Shown: one piece after another, positions 52,437 through 64,000 of the stretch
How positions within the stretch are numbered: position 1 is the first letter of the stretch
Layout of the letters: each line of letters starts with the position of its first letter
Assembly: GCA_010604095.1 (NCBI GenBank)
Contig: JAABLG010000001.1
Location: 124,001 to 188,000, forward strand
Source of the DNA: Streptococcus vestibularis
GTDB taxonomy: Bacteria > Bacillota > Bacilli > Lactobacillales > Streptococcaceae
DNA length: 64,000 nucleotides
Direction: 5' to 3'
Notes under the pieces: generated by a model
The model's input: only the letters and a program-made list of their open reading frames with translations
Told to the model about the DNA's origin: nothing
Database searches by the model: none
Program-made: the position numbers and the translations under genes

Positions 52437-53599
52437 TGAGTATATTGACGGTAAGTCCCATTGCGGAGAAAAAAATCAAACAAGGAAAGCAATTGCTTTT
52501 AGCTGAAGATTTTCCAAATGTAAGTGAAAACAATCAGTTGATTTATCTTTATAACCAGTCTAAGACTTTTTTAGGAACGGGCTATTTGTCTAGCCAAAAT
52601 AAAGGTATAGGTTGGTTTCTCTCTAATAAAAAGCAAAAATTGACTCTGGCTTATTTTCAGAGGCTTTTTGAACAGGCTAAGCTTAAACGCCAGACTTACT
52701 ATGACAATGAGTTGACGACGGCTTTTCGTCTCTTTAATCAAGATGGAGATGACTTTGGTGGCCTCACCATTGATTTATATGAAGATTATGCCCTCTTTTC
52801 ATGGTACAATGCCTTTGTTTATTCCTTGAAGGATGTTATTGTAGAGGCTTTTCAAACGGTCTTTCCTGAGGTTTTGGGAGGCTATGAAAAAATTCGTTTT
52901 AAGGGTCTTAATTTTGAATCGGACCATCTTTTTGGAAAAGAGGCGACTGATACTTTTACCATTTTGGAAAATGGAGTAACTTATGAAGTTTTCCTCAACG
53001 ATGGGTTGATGACAGGGATTTTCCTTGATCAGCATGAAGTTCGCGATGGTTTAGTTAATGGTTTGGCTCTTGGCAAATCTGTCTTAAATATGTTTTCTTA
53101 TACGGCAGCTTTTTCAGTTGCTGCTGCTATGGGAGGTGCAATTGAGACCACTTCAGTCGATTTAGCAAAGCGGTCACGTGAATTGTCCACAGCACATTTT
53201 AAGGCTAATGGTTTTAGTATGGACAATCATCGCCTCGTCGTAATGGATGTTTTTGATTATTTCAAATATGCCAAGAAAAAAGGTTTGACCTATGATCTTA
53301 TCGTTATTGATCCACCAAGTTTTGCTCGTAACAAGAAACGCACCTTCTCAGCAAGTAAGGATTATCATAAGTTGATTGCGCAGAGTCTTGATATCCTGAC
53401 AGAGCGTGGAACAATCATTGCAAGTACTAATGCAGCTAATATGACTGTGCAACAGTTTAAAAAGCAACTGCGTAAGGGTTTGGGTGATGTTTCGGCGGAT
53501 TTTGTTAACCTGCAACAATTGCCAGCGGATTTCACCGTCAATCCTAATGATCCGGCATCAAACTATTTGAAAGTATATACAATAAGGGTAAATAAATGA
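52436..53599 (+). CDS. Class I SAM-dependent rRNA methyltransferase (RlmI-like)
   Basis: 387 residues from the ATG at 52436. An N-terminal PUA domain (about 1-75) is followed by a methyltransferase domain: [30 protein letters not shown] (SAM loop) and [12 protein letters not shown] (motif IV). The family makes 5-methylcytosine in 23S rRNA, but the target here is unproven. An open frame extends 19 codons upstream, but [13 protein letters not shown] fits the family start. The stop overlaps aroD by four bases, tying it to the aromatic pathway genes. Confidence 0.87.
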   Translation: MSILTVSPIAEKKIKQGKQLLLAEDFPNVSENNQLIYLYNQSKTFLGTGYLSSQNKGIGWFLSNKKQKLTLAYFQRLFEQAKLKRQTYYDNELTTAFRLFNQDGDDFGGLTIDLYEDYALFSWYNAFVYSLKDVIVEAFQTVFPEVLGGYEKIRFKGLNFESDHLFGKEATDTFTILENGVTYEVFLNDGLMTGIFLDQHEVRDGLVNGLALGKSVLNMFSYTAAFSVAAAMGGAIETTSVDLAKRSRELSTAHFKANGFSMDNHRLVVMDVFDYFKYAKKKGLTYDLIVIDPPSFARNKKRTFSASKDYHKLIAQSLDILTERGTIIASTNAANMTVQQFKKQLRKGLGDVSADFVNLQQLPADFTVNPNDPASNYLKVYTIRVNK

Positions 53600-54273
53600 A
53601 AATTGTAGTTCCAATTATGCCTACTAGCTTAGAGGAGGCACAAGCGCTTGAATTGTCTCGTTTTGCTGGGGCAGATATCATTGAATGGCGTGCAGATTTT
53701 TTGGATAAGGATAGTATTTTAACGGTTGCACCGGCCATTTTCGAGAAATTTGCCGGTTTTGAAATTATCTTTACCATTCGTACAACACGTGAAGGTGGAA
53801 ACATTGAATTGACCGATGCAGAGTATGTGGCGCTTATCAATGATGTGTCTGCTATCTATTCGCCAGACTATATTGATTTTGAGTACTTTACACACAAGGC
53901 GGTCTTTGATCAGATGCTTGGGTATTCAAATTTAGTGTTGTCTTATCATAATTTCAACGAGACCCCAGAAAATCTTATGGAGCTCCTGTCTGAAATGACG
54001 AATTTGACGCCACGAGTCGTTAAGGTGGCTGTTATGCCACAACATGAGCAAGATGTTCTTGACCTTCTGAATTTCACACGTGGTTTTAAGGCCTACAATC
54101 CTAATCAGGAGTTTGCTACCATGTCAATGGGTAAACTTGGTCGTTTGTCTCGCTTGGCGGGTGATTTGGTAGGGTCATCATGGACCTTTGCTAGTCTTGA
54201 TAATGCCAGTGCACCGGGCCAAGTTAGTTTGGCAGATATGCGAAAGGTTATGGAGGTTTTGAATGCAGATTGA
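53596..54273 (+). CDS. aroD: 3-dehydroquinate dehydratase, type I
   Basis: 225 residues, third step of the shikimate pathway. Type I features: [19 protein letters not shown], the Schiff-base lysine in RVVKVAVMP and MGKLGRLSR near the end. It overlaps both neighbours, so translation is coupled with the methyltransferase upstream and aroE downstream. Confidence 0.95.
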   Translation: MKIVVPIMPTSLEEAQALELSRFAGADIIEWRADFLDKDSILTVAPAIFEKFAGFEIIFTIRTTREGGNIELTDAEYVALINDVSAIYSPDYIDFEYFTHKAVFDQMLGYSNLVLSYHNFNETPENLMELLSEMTNLTPRVVKVAVMPQHEQDVLDLLNFTRGFKAYNPNQEFATMSMGKLGRLSRLAGDLVGSSWTFASLDNASAPGQVSLADMRKVMEVLNAD

Positions 54274-55120
54274 TGGATATACACGCTTAGCTGCTGTCGT
54301 TGCCAATCCAATCAAACATTCCATTTCTCCTTTTATTCATAATTTAGCTTTTGAAAAGACACAAGTGAATGGTGTCTATCTTGCTTGGGAAATTCCAGAG
54401 TCAGATCTGGCTGAGACTGTTGAAAATATTAGACGTTATGATATGTTCGGTATCAATCTGTCTATGCCCTATAAGCAGAAGGTTATTCCTTTTTTGGATG
54501 ATCTTAGTCCTGCAGCACAATTGATTGGTGCGGTTAATACGGTTGTTAACCGTGATGGCCATTTGATTGGTCATAATACAGATGGTTTTGGTTTTTTTGC
54601 CAGCCTCAAGAATTTCAGTCCTAAAGGTGCTCATCTAATGATTTTGGGTGCTGGTGGAGCAGCTAAGGCCATTGTGACGCAAGCTGTTCTTGACGGTGCC
54701 AAAAAGGTCAGTATCTATGTTCGTCCCCAGTCATTGGATAAGGCAAAAAACAGTTTTAAGACCTTGATGGACCAAACGGATGGTCACTTGGAATTTCATG
54801 CTTTAAGTGATGTTGACTATTTTCAAGAAGAACTCGGCCAGGCCGATTTATTGGTGAATGCGACAAGTGTAGGTATGGATGGAAAATCCTTGCCAATCGC
54901 CAAAGATACTATATTTCCTAAGGGGCTTTTGATTGCGGATATTATTTATCAGCCTTTTGAAACGCCTTTCTTGGCCTTGGCTAGACAACAGGGGCTGGAA
55001 GCCGTAAATGGTTTGGGCATGTTACTGTATCAAGCAGCAGGTGCCTTTAAACTATGGACGGGTAAGGACATGCCAACAGATGCTATTTGGCAGGAATTAG
55101 AAAAGATATACAATAGCTAG
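54263..55120 (+). CDS. aroE: Shikimate dehydrogenase
   Basis: 285 residues, NADPH-dependent reduction of 3-dehydroshikimate. [13 protein letters not shown] (shikimate-binding SxS), [10 protein letters not shown] with the catalytic lysine, [10 protein letters not shown] and the NADP loop [10 protein letters not shown] are clear. It overlaps aroD by 11 bases and precedes aroB by 12. Confidence 0.96.
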   Translation: MQIDGYTRLAAVVANPIKHSISPFIHNLAFEKTQVNGVYLAWEIPESDLAETVENIRRYDMFGINLSMPYKQKVIPFLDDLSPAAQLIGAVNTVVNRDGHLIGHNTDGFGFFASLKNFSPKGAHLMILGAGGAAKAIVTQAVLDGAKKVSIYVRPQSLDKAKNSFKTLMDQTDGHLEFHALSDVDYFQEELGQADLLVNATSVGMDGKSLPIAKDTIFPKGLLIADIIYQPFETPFLALARQQGLEAVNGLGMLLYQAAGAFKLWTGKDMPTDAIWQELEKIYNS

Positions 55121-55132
55121 GAGGGGACAGCG

Positions 55133-56200
55133 ATGAAACTAGAGGTAAATTTAACACATAACCCTTATGACATTATCATTGAAAAGGGAGCTCTTAAGAT
55201 GGTAGGTCAATGGGTTAAGTCACTTTGGGAACCACAAAAGATTGCCCTTATTACAGACAACCATGTGGGTGGCTTATACGCTGAAAGAGTTAAGCTTAGC
55301 TTGGAGCATGAGGGCTTTGAGGTTGTCGTTTTTGATTTCCTAGAAGGTGAAGCAAGTAAAAATCTTAGGACTGCTAACAAGGCTTATGAATTTTTGATTA
55401 AGAATGGCATGACACGTAGTGATGGGATTGTCGCTCTTGGTGGTGGCGTTGTTGGCGACCTAGCAGGCTTTGTCGCTTCAACTTACATGCGTGGGATTCA
55501 CTTTGTTCAGGTCCCAACTAGTCTAACTGCCCAGGTGGATTCATCTATTGGTGGTAAGACAGGTGTGAACACGCCTTTCGCTAAGAATATTGTGGGAACC
55601 TTTGCTCAACCTGATGGGGTCTTGATTGATCCTAATGTCCTTGAGACACTTGGTAAACGTGAATTGATTGAAGGTATGGGTGAGGTTGTCAAATACGGTT
55701 TGATTGACGATCCTGAACTTTGGCACCTCCTTGAGAGCATTGATGGTTCAGCTCACAGTATTTTAGAAAACTCAGAAACTATCATTTACCGTTCATGTAA
55801 TGTGAAGCGTAAAATTGTCGTTGAAGACGAGTTTGAAGGTGGGGTTCGTATGTACCTAAACTTTGGTCATACGATTGGGCACGCTGTTGAACAAACCGCT
55901 GGTTACGGTAAGGTTATGCATGGTGAAGCGGTTGCTATCGGAATGGTTCAGATTTCACGTGTGGCTGAGGAAAAAGGACTAATGCCTCAGGGTATCACTC
56001 GTCAAATTGCCGAGATGTGTGCCAAATTTGGTTTGCCAGTGGATTATGAGCCATGGCGTGTTGAGGAGCTCTATACTGCTCTCACACATGATAAAAAGGC
56101 TCGTGGTAATAGCATTAAGACTGTTATCGTTCCAGAAATCGGTAAGGCAGCTATCAATCAGATTCCTTTGGTTGAAATGAAAGAATACTTGGAGAAATAA
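55133..56200 (+). CDS. aroB: 3-dehydroquinate synthase
   Basis: 355 residues, second step of the shikimate pathway, NAD- and metal-dependent. [38 protein letters not shown] and [11 protein letters not shown] (zinc ligands) are present. AGGAGGGG precedes the ATG. The aroC start codon follows immediately after the stop. Confidence 0.97.
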   Translation: MKLEVNLTHNPYDIIIEKGALKMVGQWVKSLWEPQKIALITDNHVGGLYAERVKLSLEHEGFEVVVFDFLEGEASKNLRTANKAYEFLIKNGMTRSDGIVALGGGVVGDLAGFVASTYMRGIHFVQVPTSLTAQVDSSIGGKTGVNTPFAKNIVGTFAQPDGVLIDPNVLETLGKRELIEGMGEVVKYGLIDDPELWHLLESIDGSAHSILENSETIIYRSCNVKRKIVVEDEFEGGVRMYLNFGHTIGHAVEQTAGYGKVMHGEAVAIGMVQISRVAEEKGLMPQGITRQIAEMCAKFGLPVDYEPWRVEELYTALTHDKKARGNSIKTVIVPEIGKAAINQIPLVEMKEYLEK

Positions 56201-57367
56201 ATGAGATATTTAACAGCAGGTGAGTCTCACGGACCACGTCTAACAGCAATTATCGAGGGTGTTCCAGCTGGTCTTCCCTTGACGGCTGAAGATATCAATG
56301 GTGATTTGAAACGCCGCCAAGGTGGTTATGGTCGTGGTGGCCGTATGAAAATTGAGTCTGATAAGGTTGAAATCACTTCTGGTGTTCGTCATGGGAAAAC
56401 TACAGGGGCTCCAATTACCCTCCATGTCATCAATAAGGACCATCAAAAATGGTTGGATATCATGGCTGTGGAAGACATTGAGGACCGTTTGAAAACCAAA
56501 CGTAAAATCACTCACCCACGTCCTGGCCATGCTGACTTGGTTGGTGGTATGAAATACCGTTTCGATGATTTACGTAATTCTTTGGAGCGTTCTAGTGCGC
56601 GTGAAACAACTATGCGTGTGGCGGTTGGTGCTGTCGCTAAACGTATCTTGGCTGAGCTTGATATTGAAATTGCTAACCATGTGGTGGTCTTTGGTGGTAA
56701 GGAAATTGATGTGCCTGAGAATTTGACGGTCGATCAAATCAAGGAATTGGCTCAACAGTCAGAAATTTCAGTTGTTAACCAAGAGCGTGAACAAGAAATT
56801 AAAGATTACATTGACCAAATCAAAAAAGAAGGTGATACCATTGGTGGTGTCGTTGAAACGGTCGTTGGGGGTGTCCCTGTGGGTCTTGGCTCTTATGTGC
56901 AATGGGATACAAAACTTGATGCCAAGATTGCCCAAGCAGTTGTTTCCATCAATGCCTTCAAGGGTGTCGAGTTTGGTCTTGGTTTCAAGGATGGCTACCT
57001 CAAGGGTTCTCAAGTCATGGATGAGATTCTTTGGAATGAAGAAGACGGCTATACGCGTCGCACCAACAATCTTGGTGGTTTTGAAGGTGGTATGACCAAT
57101 GGCCAACCAATTGTAGTCCGTGGGGTTATGAAGCCAATTCCAACCCTCTACAAGCCATTGATGTCTGTGGATATCGAAACTCACGAGCCATATAAGGCAA
57201 CTGTTGAACGTTCAGATCCTACGGCCTTACCGGCAGCGGGTGTCGTTATGGAATCGGTGGTTGCTACAGTCGTAGCCAATGAAATCTTGGAAAAATTCTC
57301 TTCTGATAATTTGGAAGAATTGAAAGAAGCGGTGGCACGCCACCGTGATTATGTGAAAAACTTTTAA
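56201..57367 (+). CDS. aroC: Chorismate synthase
   Basis: 388 residues, FMN-dependent last step to chorismate. [45 protein letters not shown] and [13 protein letters not shown] are family signatures. It begins directly after aroB with no spacer; AAGAATACTTGGAGA inside aroB supplies the ribosome binding site. Confidence 0.97.
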   Translation: MRYLTAGESHGPRLTAIIEGVPAGLPLTAEDINGDLKRRQGGYGRGGRMKIESDKVEITSGVRHGKTTGAPITLHVINKDHQKWLDIMAVEDIEDRLKTKRKITHPRPGHADLVGGMKYRFDDLRNSLERSSARETTMRVAVGAVAKRILAELDIEIANHVVVFGGKEIDVPENLTVDQIKELAQQSEISVVNQEREQEIKDYIDQIKKEGDTIGGVVETVVGGVPVGLGSYVQWDTKLDAKIAQAVVSINAFKGVEFGLGFKDGYLKGSQVMDEILWNEEDGYTRRTNNLGGFEGGMTNGQPIVVRGVMKPIPTLYKPLMSVDIETHEPYKATVERSDPTALPAAGVVMESVVATVVANEILEKFSSDNLEELKEAVARHRDYVKNF

Positions 57368-57396
57368 GCAGCATCAATGAAAAGATGGGAGTAGTA

Positions 57397-58503
57397 ATGA
57401 GTAAGAAAACGATTTATATCGCAGGCTTGGGTCTGATTGGAGGTTCTTTGGGTCTCGGAATTAAAAGAGATCATCCTGATTACGAGATTCTTGGATATAA
57501 TCGCTCTGACTATTCTCGAAATATTGCGCTGGAGCGTGGGATTGTTGACCGAGCAACAAATGATTTCAAGGAGTATGCTCCGTTGGCGGATGTGATTATC
57601 TTGGCTGTGCCTATCAAGCAAACGGTGTCCTACTTGAAAGAGTTGGCCAACTTGAACTTGAAAGATAATGTCATCATCACAGACGCCGGCTCAACCAAGC
57701 TTGATATTGTTGAGGCAGCTGAGCATTACCTAGCAGGAAAAAATGTTCAGTTTGTAGGTTCCCATCCTATGGCTGGTTCTCACAAATCAGGTGCCATTGC
57801 AGCCGATGTGACCCTTTTTGAGAATGCTTATTATATTTTCACACCGACACGTTTAACTAAAGAGACAACCATTCCTGAACTGAAGGGCATTTTGTCTGGG
57901 CTGAAGTCACGTTATGTTGAGATTGATGCAGCTGAACACGATCGTGTAACCAGTCAAATCAGTCATTTTCCACATCTCTTAGCCTCAGGTCTCATGGAAC
58001 AGGCGGCTGATTATGCTCAGGGTCATGAGATGACCAATCACTTTGCGGCAGGGGGCTTCCGAGATATGACCCGTATTGCTGAGAGTGAACCTGGTATGTG
58101 GGCTTCCATTCTCATGACTAATGGGCCTGCCGTTTTGGATCGTATTGAAGATTTCAAAAAGCGTTTGGACCATGTGGCTGATTTGATTAAGGCTGAGGAT
58201 GAGAATGCTATTTGGGAGTTCTTTGACAACGGTCGCAAGAAACGCAAAGAGATGGAAATCCACAAAAAGGGTGGCGTGGAAAGTGCCTTCGATATTTTTG
58301 TGGATGTGCCTGACCGTGAGGACGTTATCCTCAGCATTATGGAATTGTTGCGGGGAACGTCTTTGGTTAACCTTCGTATCAATGAAGAAAATCGTGAAGA
58401 TATTCACGGTATCCTTCAAATTACTTTTAAAAATGAAAAAGATCGCACGCATGCTAAGACTGTTATTGAAGCCAATACAGACTATCATGTGGTGATCGCC
58501 TAG
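57397..58503 (+). CDS. tyrA: Prephenate dehydrogenase
   Basis: 368 residues from ATG 57397 (GGGAG at 57387-57391; an earlier ATG at 57385 is less well placed). NAD-binding IAGLGLIGGSLGLGIK at the N-terminus, then GSHPMAGSHKSGA and the C-terminal ACT-like domain about 295-368, which may sense tyrosine. It is not fused to chorismate mutase. It produces 4-hydroxyphenylpyruvate for tyrosine synthesis. Confidence 0.94.
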   Translation: MSKKTIYIAGLGLIGGSLGLGIKRDHPDYEILGYNRSDYSRNIALERGIVDRATNDFKEYAPLADVIILAVPIKQTVSYLKELANLNLKDNVIITDAGSTKLDIVEAAEHYLAGKNVQFVGSHPMAGSHKSGAIAADVTLFENAYYIFTPTRLTKETTIPELKGILSGLKSRYVEIDAAEHDRVTSQISHFPHLLASGLMEQAADYAQGHEMTNHFAAGGFRDMTRIAESEPGMWASILMTNGPAVLDRIEDFKKRLDHVADLIKAEDENAIWEFFDNGRKKRKEMEIHKKGGVESAFDIFVDVPDREDVILSIMELLRGTSLVNLRINEENREDIHGILQITFKNEKDRTHAKTVIEANTDYHVVIA

Positions 58504-58512
58504 GAGAATACA

Positions 58513-58851
58513 ATGACAAATATTTATGATTTAGCAAATGAGTTGGAACGTGGCATTCGTGCCCTTCCTGAGTACAAAACTTTGGTAGAGAAAAAAGAAG
58601 CCATTGCAGCTGATGCTGAAGCTAGTGCGCTTTTCAAAGAGTTCACTGACTTCCAAGAGGATTTCTATGCTAAAATGCAAGCTGGTACAATGCCAACTGC
58701 AGAAGAACAAGCAGCTGTTCAAGAATTGGGTCAAAAGGTAGAAGCTAATGCCCTTTTGAAAGAATACTTGGCTGCACAACAAGGTTTGTCTGTTTATTTG
58801 AACGATATTGAACGTATCATCTTCAAACCTTTGCAAGAATTGAATAGTTAA
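58513..58851 (+). CDS. YlbF/YmcA family regulator
   Basis: 112-residue, almost entirely helical protein of the YlbF/YmcA (DUF964) family: [20 protein letters not shown] and [24 protein letters not shown]. In Bacillus these proteins assist RNase Y-dependent mRNA processing and development. It starts nine bases after tyrA and is followed by a terminator-like hairpin, so it ends the first aro segment. Confidence 0.88.
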   Translation: MTNIYDLANELERGIRALPEYKTLVEKKEAIAADAEASALFKEFTDFQEDFYAKMQAGTMPTAEEQAAVQELGQKVEANALLKEYLAAQQGLSVYLNDIERIIFKPLQELNS

Positions 58852-58854
58852 TCA

Positions 58855-58888
58855 AAGAGGGTGTGTCAATTGACAGGCCCTTTTCTGC
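58855..58888 (+). terminator. Terminator-like hairpin after the ylbF-type gene
   Basis: AGGGTGTGTCAA-TTGACAGGCCCT with mismatch, followed by TTTTCTG. Confidence 0.55.
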
Positions 58889-58905
58889 ATTAAAGGAGGT
58901 AAATT

Positions 58906-59856
58906 ATGGCTCGTAAAATTGGAATTATTGGAATGGGAAATGTTGGTGCTGCGGTAGCTCATGGGGCAATCGCTCAAGGATTAGCCGATAGTTATGTCTT
59001 TATTGATATCAATGATAAAAAGGCTGAAGCAGATGCTCAGGATTTTAAGGATGCCATGGCTAATCTGCCTAGCTATGCTAAGATTGTTGTCAATGATTAT
59101 GCAGCCCTTGAAGATGCTGATGTGATTATTTCATCGCTTGGTAATATTCAGTTACAGCACAATGCTGGTGAGGACCGCTTTGCTGAATTTCCATTTACTC
59201 GAGAAGCCGTTTATCAGGTTTCTCAGGAACTTAAAAAATTGGATTTTAAAGGCATACTTTTGGTTATCTCGAATCCTGTAGATGCCGTATCAGCTCTCTA
59301 TCAGGAATTCACAGGCTGGCCAAGAGAACGTGTGATTGGGACAGGGACTTTACTCGATACGGCGAGAATGAAGGCAGCGGTAGGAGATGATTTATCAGTC
59401 AATCCCAAATCAGTATCTGGCTACAATCTTGGCGAACATGGGAATTCCCAATTTACAGCCTGGAGTCAAGTCAAGGTTAAAGGGCAAGACATTACAGAAT
59501 TGACAAGCGAAGAAGAGCGACAAAATTTGTTCATGGCATCCATGAAGGGTGGCCACAAAGTCTTTTATGGTAAGGGGTATACGTCTTACGGCATTGCCAG
59601 TGCGGCTCTTCGTTTGGTGTCTATTATCCTTTCGGATGCTCAAGAAGAAGTGGCAGTATCAAGCTATCAAGAAGCATATCAAACCTATCTTGGCTATCCA
59701 GTCATCCTAGGGCGTCATGGGGTGGCTGCTCTAGTTCGCTTGTCTTTGTCGGCTGAGGAAAAAAATCTTTTGCAGGAGTCTGCTAACTTGATTCGGAACC
59801 GTGTTCAAGAGGCGGTTGCCTTCTTGAAAGAAAAGTATGGCAATACAAACGAGTGA
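58906..59856 (+). CDS. L-2-hydroxyisocaproate dehydrogenase (lactate dehydrogenase family)
   Basis: 316 residues. NAD loop IGIIGMGNVGAAVAHG, then the substrate loop SSLGNIQLQHNAGEDRFAE, which resembles L-HicDH of Lactobacillus rather than the QKPGETR of lactate dehydrogenase. ISNPVDAVSAL, GTGTLLDTARM and the catalytic GEHGNSQF follow. It reduces branched or aromatic 2-oxo acids to L-hydroxy acids. Its position among tyrA, aroA and pheA suggests phenylpyruvate or hydroxyphenylpyruvate as a possible substrate. AAAGGAGG precedes the ATG. Confidence 0.88.
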   Translation: MARKIGIIGMGNVGAAVAHGAIAQGLADSYVFIDINDKKAEADAQDFKDAMANLPSYAKIVVNDYAALEDADVIISSLGNIQLQHNAGEDRFAEFPFTREAVYQVSQELKKLDFKGILLVISNPVDAVSALYQEFTGWPRERVIGTGTLLDTARMKAAVGDDLSVNPKSVSGYNLGEHGNSQFTAWSQVKVKGQDITELTSEEERQNLFMASMKGGHKVFYGKGYTSYGIASAALRLVSIILSDAQEEVAVSSYQEAYQTYLGYPVILGRHGVAALVRLSLSAEEKNLLQESANLIRNRVQEAVAFLKEKYGNTNE

Positions 59857-59895
59857 ATATTTTGACAATTCAGTCTATGGTTGGGCTTTCGATTA

Positions 59896-59904
59896 TGGTA
59901 TAAT
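59896..59904 (+). promoter_or_regulatory. Extended -10 promoter before aroA
   Basis: TGGTATAAT 33 bases before the aroA ATG; no good -35 at 17 bases, but TTGACA occurs further upstream (59862-59867). It suggests aroA-aroK-pheA can be transcribed independently. Confidence 0.5.
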
Positions 59905-59933
59905 GAGAGTAACTATAAAATTTTCAGGAGTAA

Positions 59934-61694
<1,761 letters not shown>

Positions 61695-61704
<10 letters not shown>

Positions 61705-62519
61705 GTTATTTGGGCCCGATCGGGTCGTTTACGCATAATGCAGCCTTAAAAGCTTTTCCTAAGGCTGACTTGGTTTCACTGGGAACCATTACTGAAGTTA
61801 TCAAGTCTTATGAAGAAGGACGTGTGAATTATGCGGTTATTCCGGTAGAAAATTCTATCGAGGGCTCTGTTCATGAGAGTTTAGACTATCTTTTTCACCA
61901 GGCAGATATTCGTGCTGTGGCGGAGATTGTTCAGCCTATCAAGCAACAGTTGATGGCGGTTAAGGACCATGCACAGATTGAGAAAATCTTTTCACACCCT
62001 CAGGCAATTGCTCAAGGGAAGAAGTACATTAAACAGCACTTTCCCAAGGCTAAGATTGAAACAACAGCCAGTACAGCCTTTGCCGCTCGCTTTGTCGCTG
62101 AAAATCCTGATCAACCTTATGCAGCCATCGCACCTAGTGCTGCTGCTGAGGAATATGGTCTTGAAATTTTAGCCAAGGATATCCAAGAAATTGAGAAGAA
62201 TTATACCCGTTTTTGGGTGCTTGGAAACTCTGTTCCTGAGATTCCTCTTCATCAGATTGATTGTAAATTAACGCTGGCCTTGACCTTGCCTGACAATATG
62301 CCGGGTGCGCTTTATAAAGCCCTGTCTACCTTTGCTTGGCGAGGCATTGACTTGACTAAGATTGAAAGTCGTCCTTTGAAGACTGTGCTTGGCGAATATT
62401 TCTTTATCATTGATTGTGATTATACACAGGAGAAGTTGGCTCAGTTTGCTCTTGAAGAGTTAACTGCAGTTGGAATTGGATATAAAATCTTGGGTGCTTA
62501 CCAGGTATATGAAATTTAA
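61695..62519 (+). CDS. pheA: Prephenate dehydratase
   Basis: 274 residues, converts prephenate to phenylpyruvate. GYLGPIGSFTHNAALKAF, VIPVENSIEGSVHESLDYL and the catalytic NYTRFWVLG are clear; the C-terminal ACT domain (about 195-270) has PGALYKALSTFAWRGIDLTK and ESRPLKT, which binds phenylalanine for feedback control. It is monofunctional, without chorismate mutase. Confidence 0.95.
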
Positions 62520-62530
62520 AGGGAAATCTT

Positions 62531-63964
62531 ATGACCAAATCTAACAATGGGCCGTTTACGCATCATGAACGGTTACGTTACAGCTATCTTTTAAAAAATC
62601 TTGCTTACCTCAATGGGCAGCAGGCTTCGGAATTCAATTATCTGCAAAGTAAGTTGGATGCTTATGAAGCGGAGCGCTCCTATGGAAGGTATCAGGAGCA
62701 AAGAGAGGATGACTATCAAGCCGCTTGGCGACAGTCTTATGACAATCGTCGGGAAAGCTATCAGGAGCCTGATTATGAGAATGTTCATCAGCTGACAGAC
62801 GAAGGACTCCCCATTTATCGAGAGGAGGCCCCTCAAAGCAGACCTGAGCGAAAAAAAGTTCCTAAAAAACGACGTCCTATCTCAAAAACTGCTTCTAAAC
62901 CAAGCCCTCAACCAGCTAAGAAGAAGCGACCAAAGAAAAAGCGAAGACTCAAGAAAGTCGTTAAGCTAGTGCTTAGTTGCTTAAGTCTTGGTGTTGTCTT
63001 TTTGGTGCTGGCTATGGCCTATCAATTTTACAAGGGGACAGACCTATCTGCGGCCGGAAATAACGGTAAATCTTACCAGCCTGCCTTAGTTGAGACCTTT
63101 AACGGCAAGGATACTAGAGATGGGGTTAATATCCTTATCCTTGGTTCGGACCAACGTGTGAGTCAGGAATCTACAGATGCTAGAACGGACTCCATCATGG
63201 TCATCAATGTGGGCAATAAGGAAGGTAAAATCAAGATGGTCAGCTTTATGCGTGATACCTTGGTTAATATTAAAGGCGCTTCAGAATCAGAGTATTCTCA
63301 AGACTTGAAACTCAATTCAGCCTTCAATATTGGTGAGCAAAATAACCATCAAGGGGCAGAACTCATACGTGAGACGCTCAAGCGGAATTTTGACATAGAT
63401 ATTAAGTATTACGCTATGGTTGACTTTGAGACCTTTGCGACGGGGATTGATACCTTATTTCCGAATGGTGTGGAAATCAATGCCAAATTCTCCACTGTTG
63501 ATGGTAAAAAAGTGTCCTCAGTCAAAGTTCCAGATGATTTGAGAATGGACAAGAATGGTCATGTGCCAAATCAAACCATCAAAATTGGTGAACAAAATAT
63601 GGATGGGCGCACCCTTCTGAACTATGCCCGTTTTCGTAAGGATGATGAAGGGGATTATGGCCGTACCAAGCGTCAACAACAAGTCATTCAAGCTATGATG
63701 AAGCAAGTTAAAAATCCGCTTAGTCTTTTTAAGGGACCTGAGGCTTTAGGGAAGGTTTACTCTCTGACCTCAACCAATATGAGCATGACAGAAATGTTGG
63801 ATTTGGGTCTTTCAAATGCCAGTAGTTTCAAAAATGGTATCAGTTCTCAAACTATTCCATCAGATGGTGATTGGGTAGATAACTATGACCTCTACGGCGG
63901 TCAAGGTATTGAAATTGATTTTGACAGTTACCAGGCTAAGTTAAAGAAATTAGGATTTAGATAA
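62531..63964 (+). CDS. LytR-CpsA-Psr (LCP) family cell-wall polymer ligase
   Basis: 477 residues. A long cytoplasmic N-terminus (about 1-145) rich in Tyr, Arg and then Lys/Pro precedes one membrane helix (about 147-170). The extracellular LCP domain has ILGSDQR, DARTDSIMVINV, KMVSFMRDTLVNI and LLNYARFRKDDEGDYGRTKRQ, which include the arginines and aspartates that bind polyprenyl pyrophosphate. LCP enzymes attach teichoic acids or polysaccharides to peptidoglycan. It follows pheA by 11 bases. Confidence 0.92.
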   Translation: MTKSNNGPFTHHERLRYSYLLKNLAYLNGQQASEFNYLQSKLDAYEAERSYGRYQEQREDDYQAAWRQSYDNRRESYQEPDYENVHQLTDEGLPIYREEAPQSRPERKKVPKKRRPISKTASKPSPQPAKKKRPKKKRRLKKVVKLVLSCLSLGVVFLVLAMAYQFYKGTDLSAAGNNGKSYQPALVETFNGKDTRDGVNILILGSDQRVSQESTDARTDSIMVINVGNKEGKIKMVSFMRDTLVNIKGASESEYSQDLKLNSAFNIGEQNNHQGAELIRETLKRNFDIDIKYYAMVDFETFATGIDTLFPNGVEINAKFSTVDGKKVSSVKVPDDLRMDKNGHVPNQTIKIGEQNMDGRTLLNYARFRKDDEGDYGRTKRQQQVIQAMMKQVKNPLSLFKGPEALGKVYSLTSTNMSMTEMLDLGLSNASSFKNGISSQTIPSDGDWVDNYDLYGGQGIEIDFDSYQAKLKKLGFR

Positions 63965-63967
63965 GAA

Positions 63968-64000
63968 AAAAACAAGCTTGTTCAGTGTGAACAGGCTTGT
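63968..64000 (+). terminator. Terminator after the LCP gene (cut by window end)
   Basis: ACAAGCTTGTTCA-GTG-TGAACAGGCTTGT hairpin; the T run would lie beyond the window. Confidence 0.7.

Noticed and set aside
57985..58488. 167-codon minus-strand frame within tyrA
   Set aside because: Antisense to the conserved TyrA C-terminus, no initiation signals or recognisable protein.

Overview
The window looks like a chromosomal segment of a low-GC streptococcus, most likely of the salivarius group and probably Streptococcus thermophilus. The evidence is the gene content and order (pbp2b-recR, ybeY-dgk-era, mutM-coaE-pmrA-rpmG-secG-rnr-smpB, divergent pepQ/ccpA, aroD-aroE-aroB-aroC-tyrA...aroA-aroK-pheA), a tmRNA tag reading AKNTNSYAVAA, and several Streptococcus-typical small DUF families. 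One membrane-protein gene carries two separate one-base frameshifts, which fits the gene decay known for S. thermophilus. The species call is inference. I see no prophage, insertion sequence, integrase or CRISPR array; this is mostly core chromosome.

1-9.1 kb: the end of an S-methylmethionine permease with mmuM, two small DUF/HhH genes, plsY (minus strand), then the topoisomerase IV genes parE and parC, separated by a tandem pair of related small membrane proteins. 9.2-13.6 kb: ilvE, a DUF2969 gene, tRNA-Tyr, tRNA-Gln, rpsA, tRNA-Arg, tmRNA and a lipoprotein. 13.6-17.4 kb: a decayed TVP38/DedA-like gene, a FemX-type aminoacyltransferase, an oxidoreductase, and a Nudix/DUF1827 pair on the minus strand. 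17.7-26 kb: clpE (minus strand) with a CtsR box and a CIRCE-like element, ornithine carbamoyltransferase, an amino-acid ABC transporter pair, and feoA-feoB with a 46-residue Cys-rich partner.

26-42.8 kb: a hydrolase, folD, nnrD, pbp2b, recR, a LicT-type antiterminator, ybeY-dgkA-era, mutM-coaE, a PmrA-like exporter, rpmG, secG, rnr, smpB, a HAD-cyclophilin fusion and an S1-domain protein. 42.9-52.3 kb: pepQ and ccpA diverging, a YjbR/EVE-like protein, glycerate kinase, a YueI-family gene, eno, a 61-residue minus-strand protein and ltaS. 52.4-64 kb: an RlmI-like methyltransferase leading into a nearly complete shikimate/aromatic amino acid cluster that also holds ylbF and an L-2-hydroxyisocaproate-type dehydrogenase, ending with pheA and an LCP-family cell-wall ligase.

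Functional links: tmRNA, SmpB and RNase R (ribosome rescue) are all in the window. PBP2b, the FemX-like enzyme, LtaS, the LCP protein and the undecaprenol kinase homologue serve the cell envelope. CcpA has a cre-like site on its own promoter, and another cre-like site lies at the licT promoter. The signals I consider least expected are the combined CtsR/CIRCE arrangement at clpE, the membrane-protein pair splitting parE from parC, and two genes (plsY and the RlmI-like gene) whose -10 boxes sit exactly 6 nt before the ATG, implying leaderless mRNAs. I did not find a clearly new multi-gene system.
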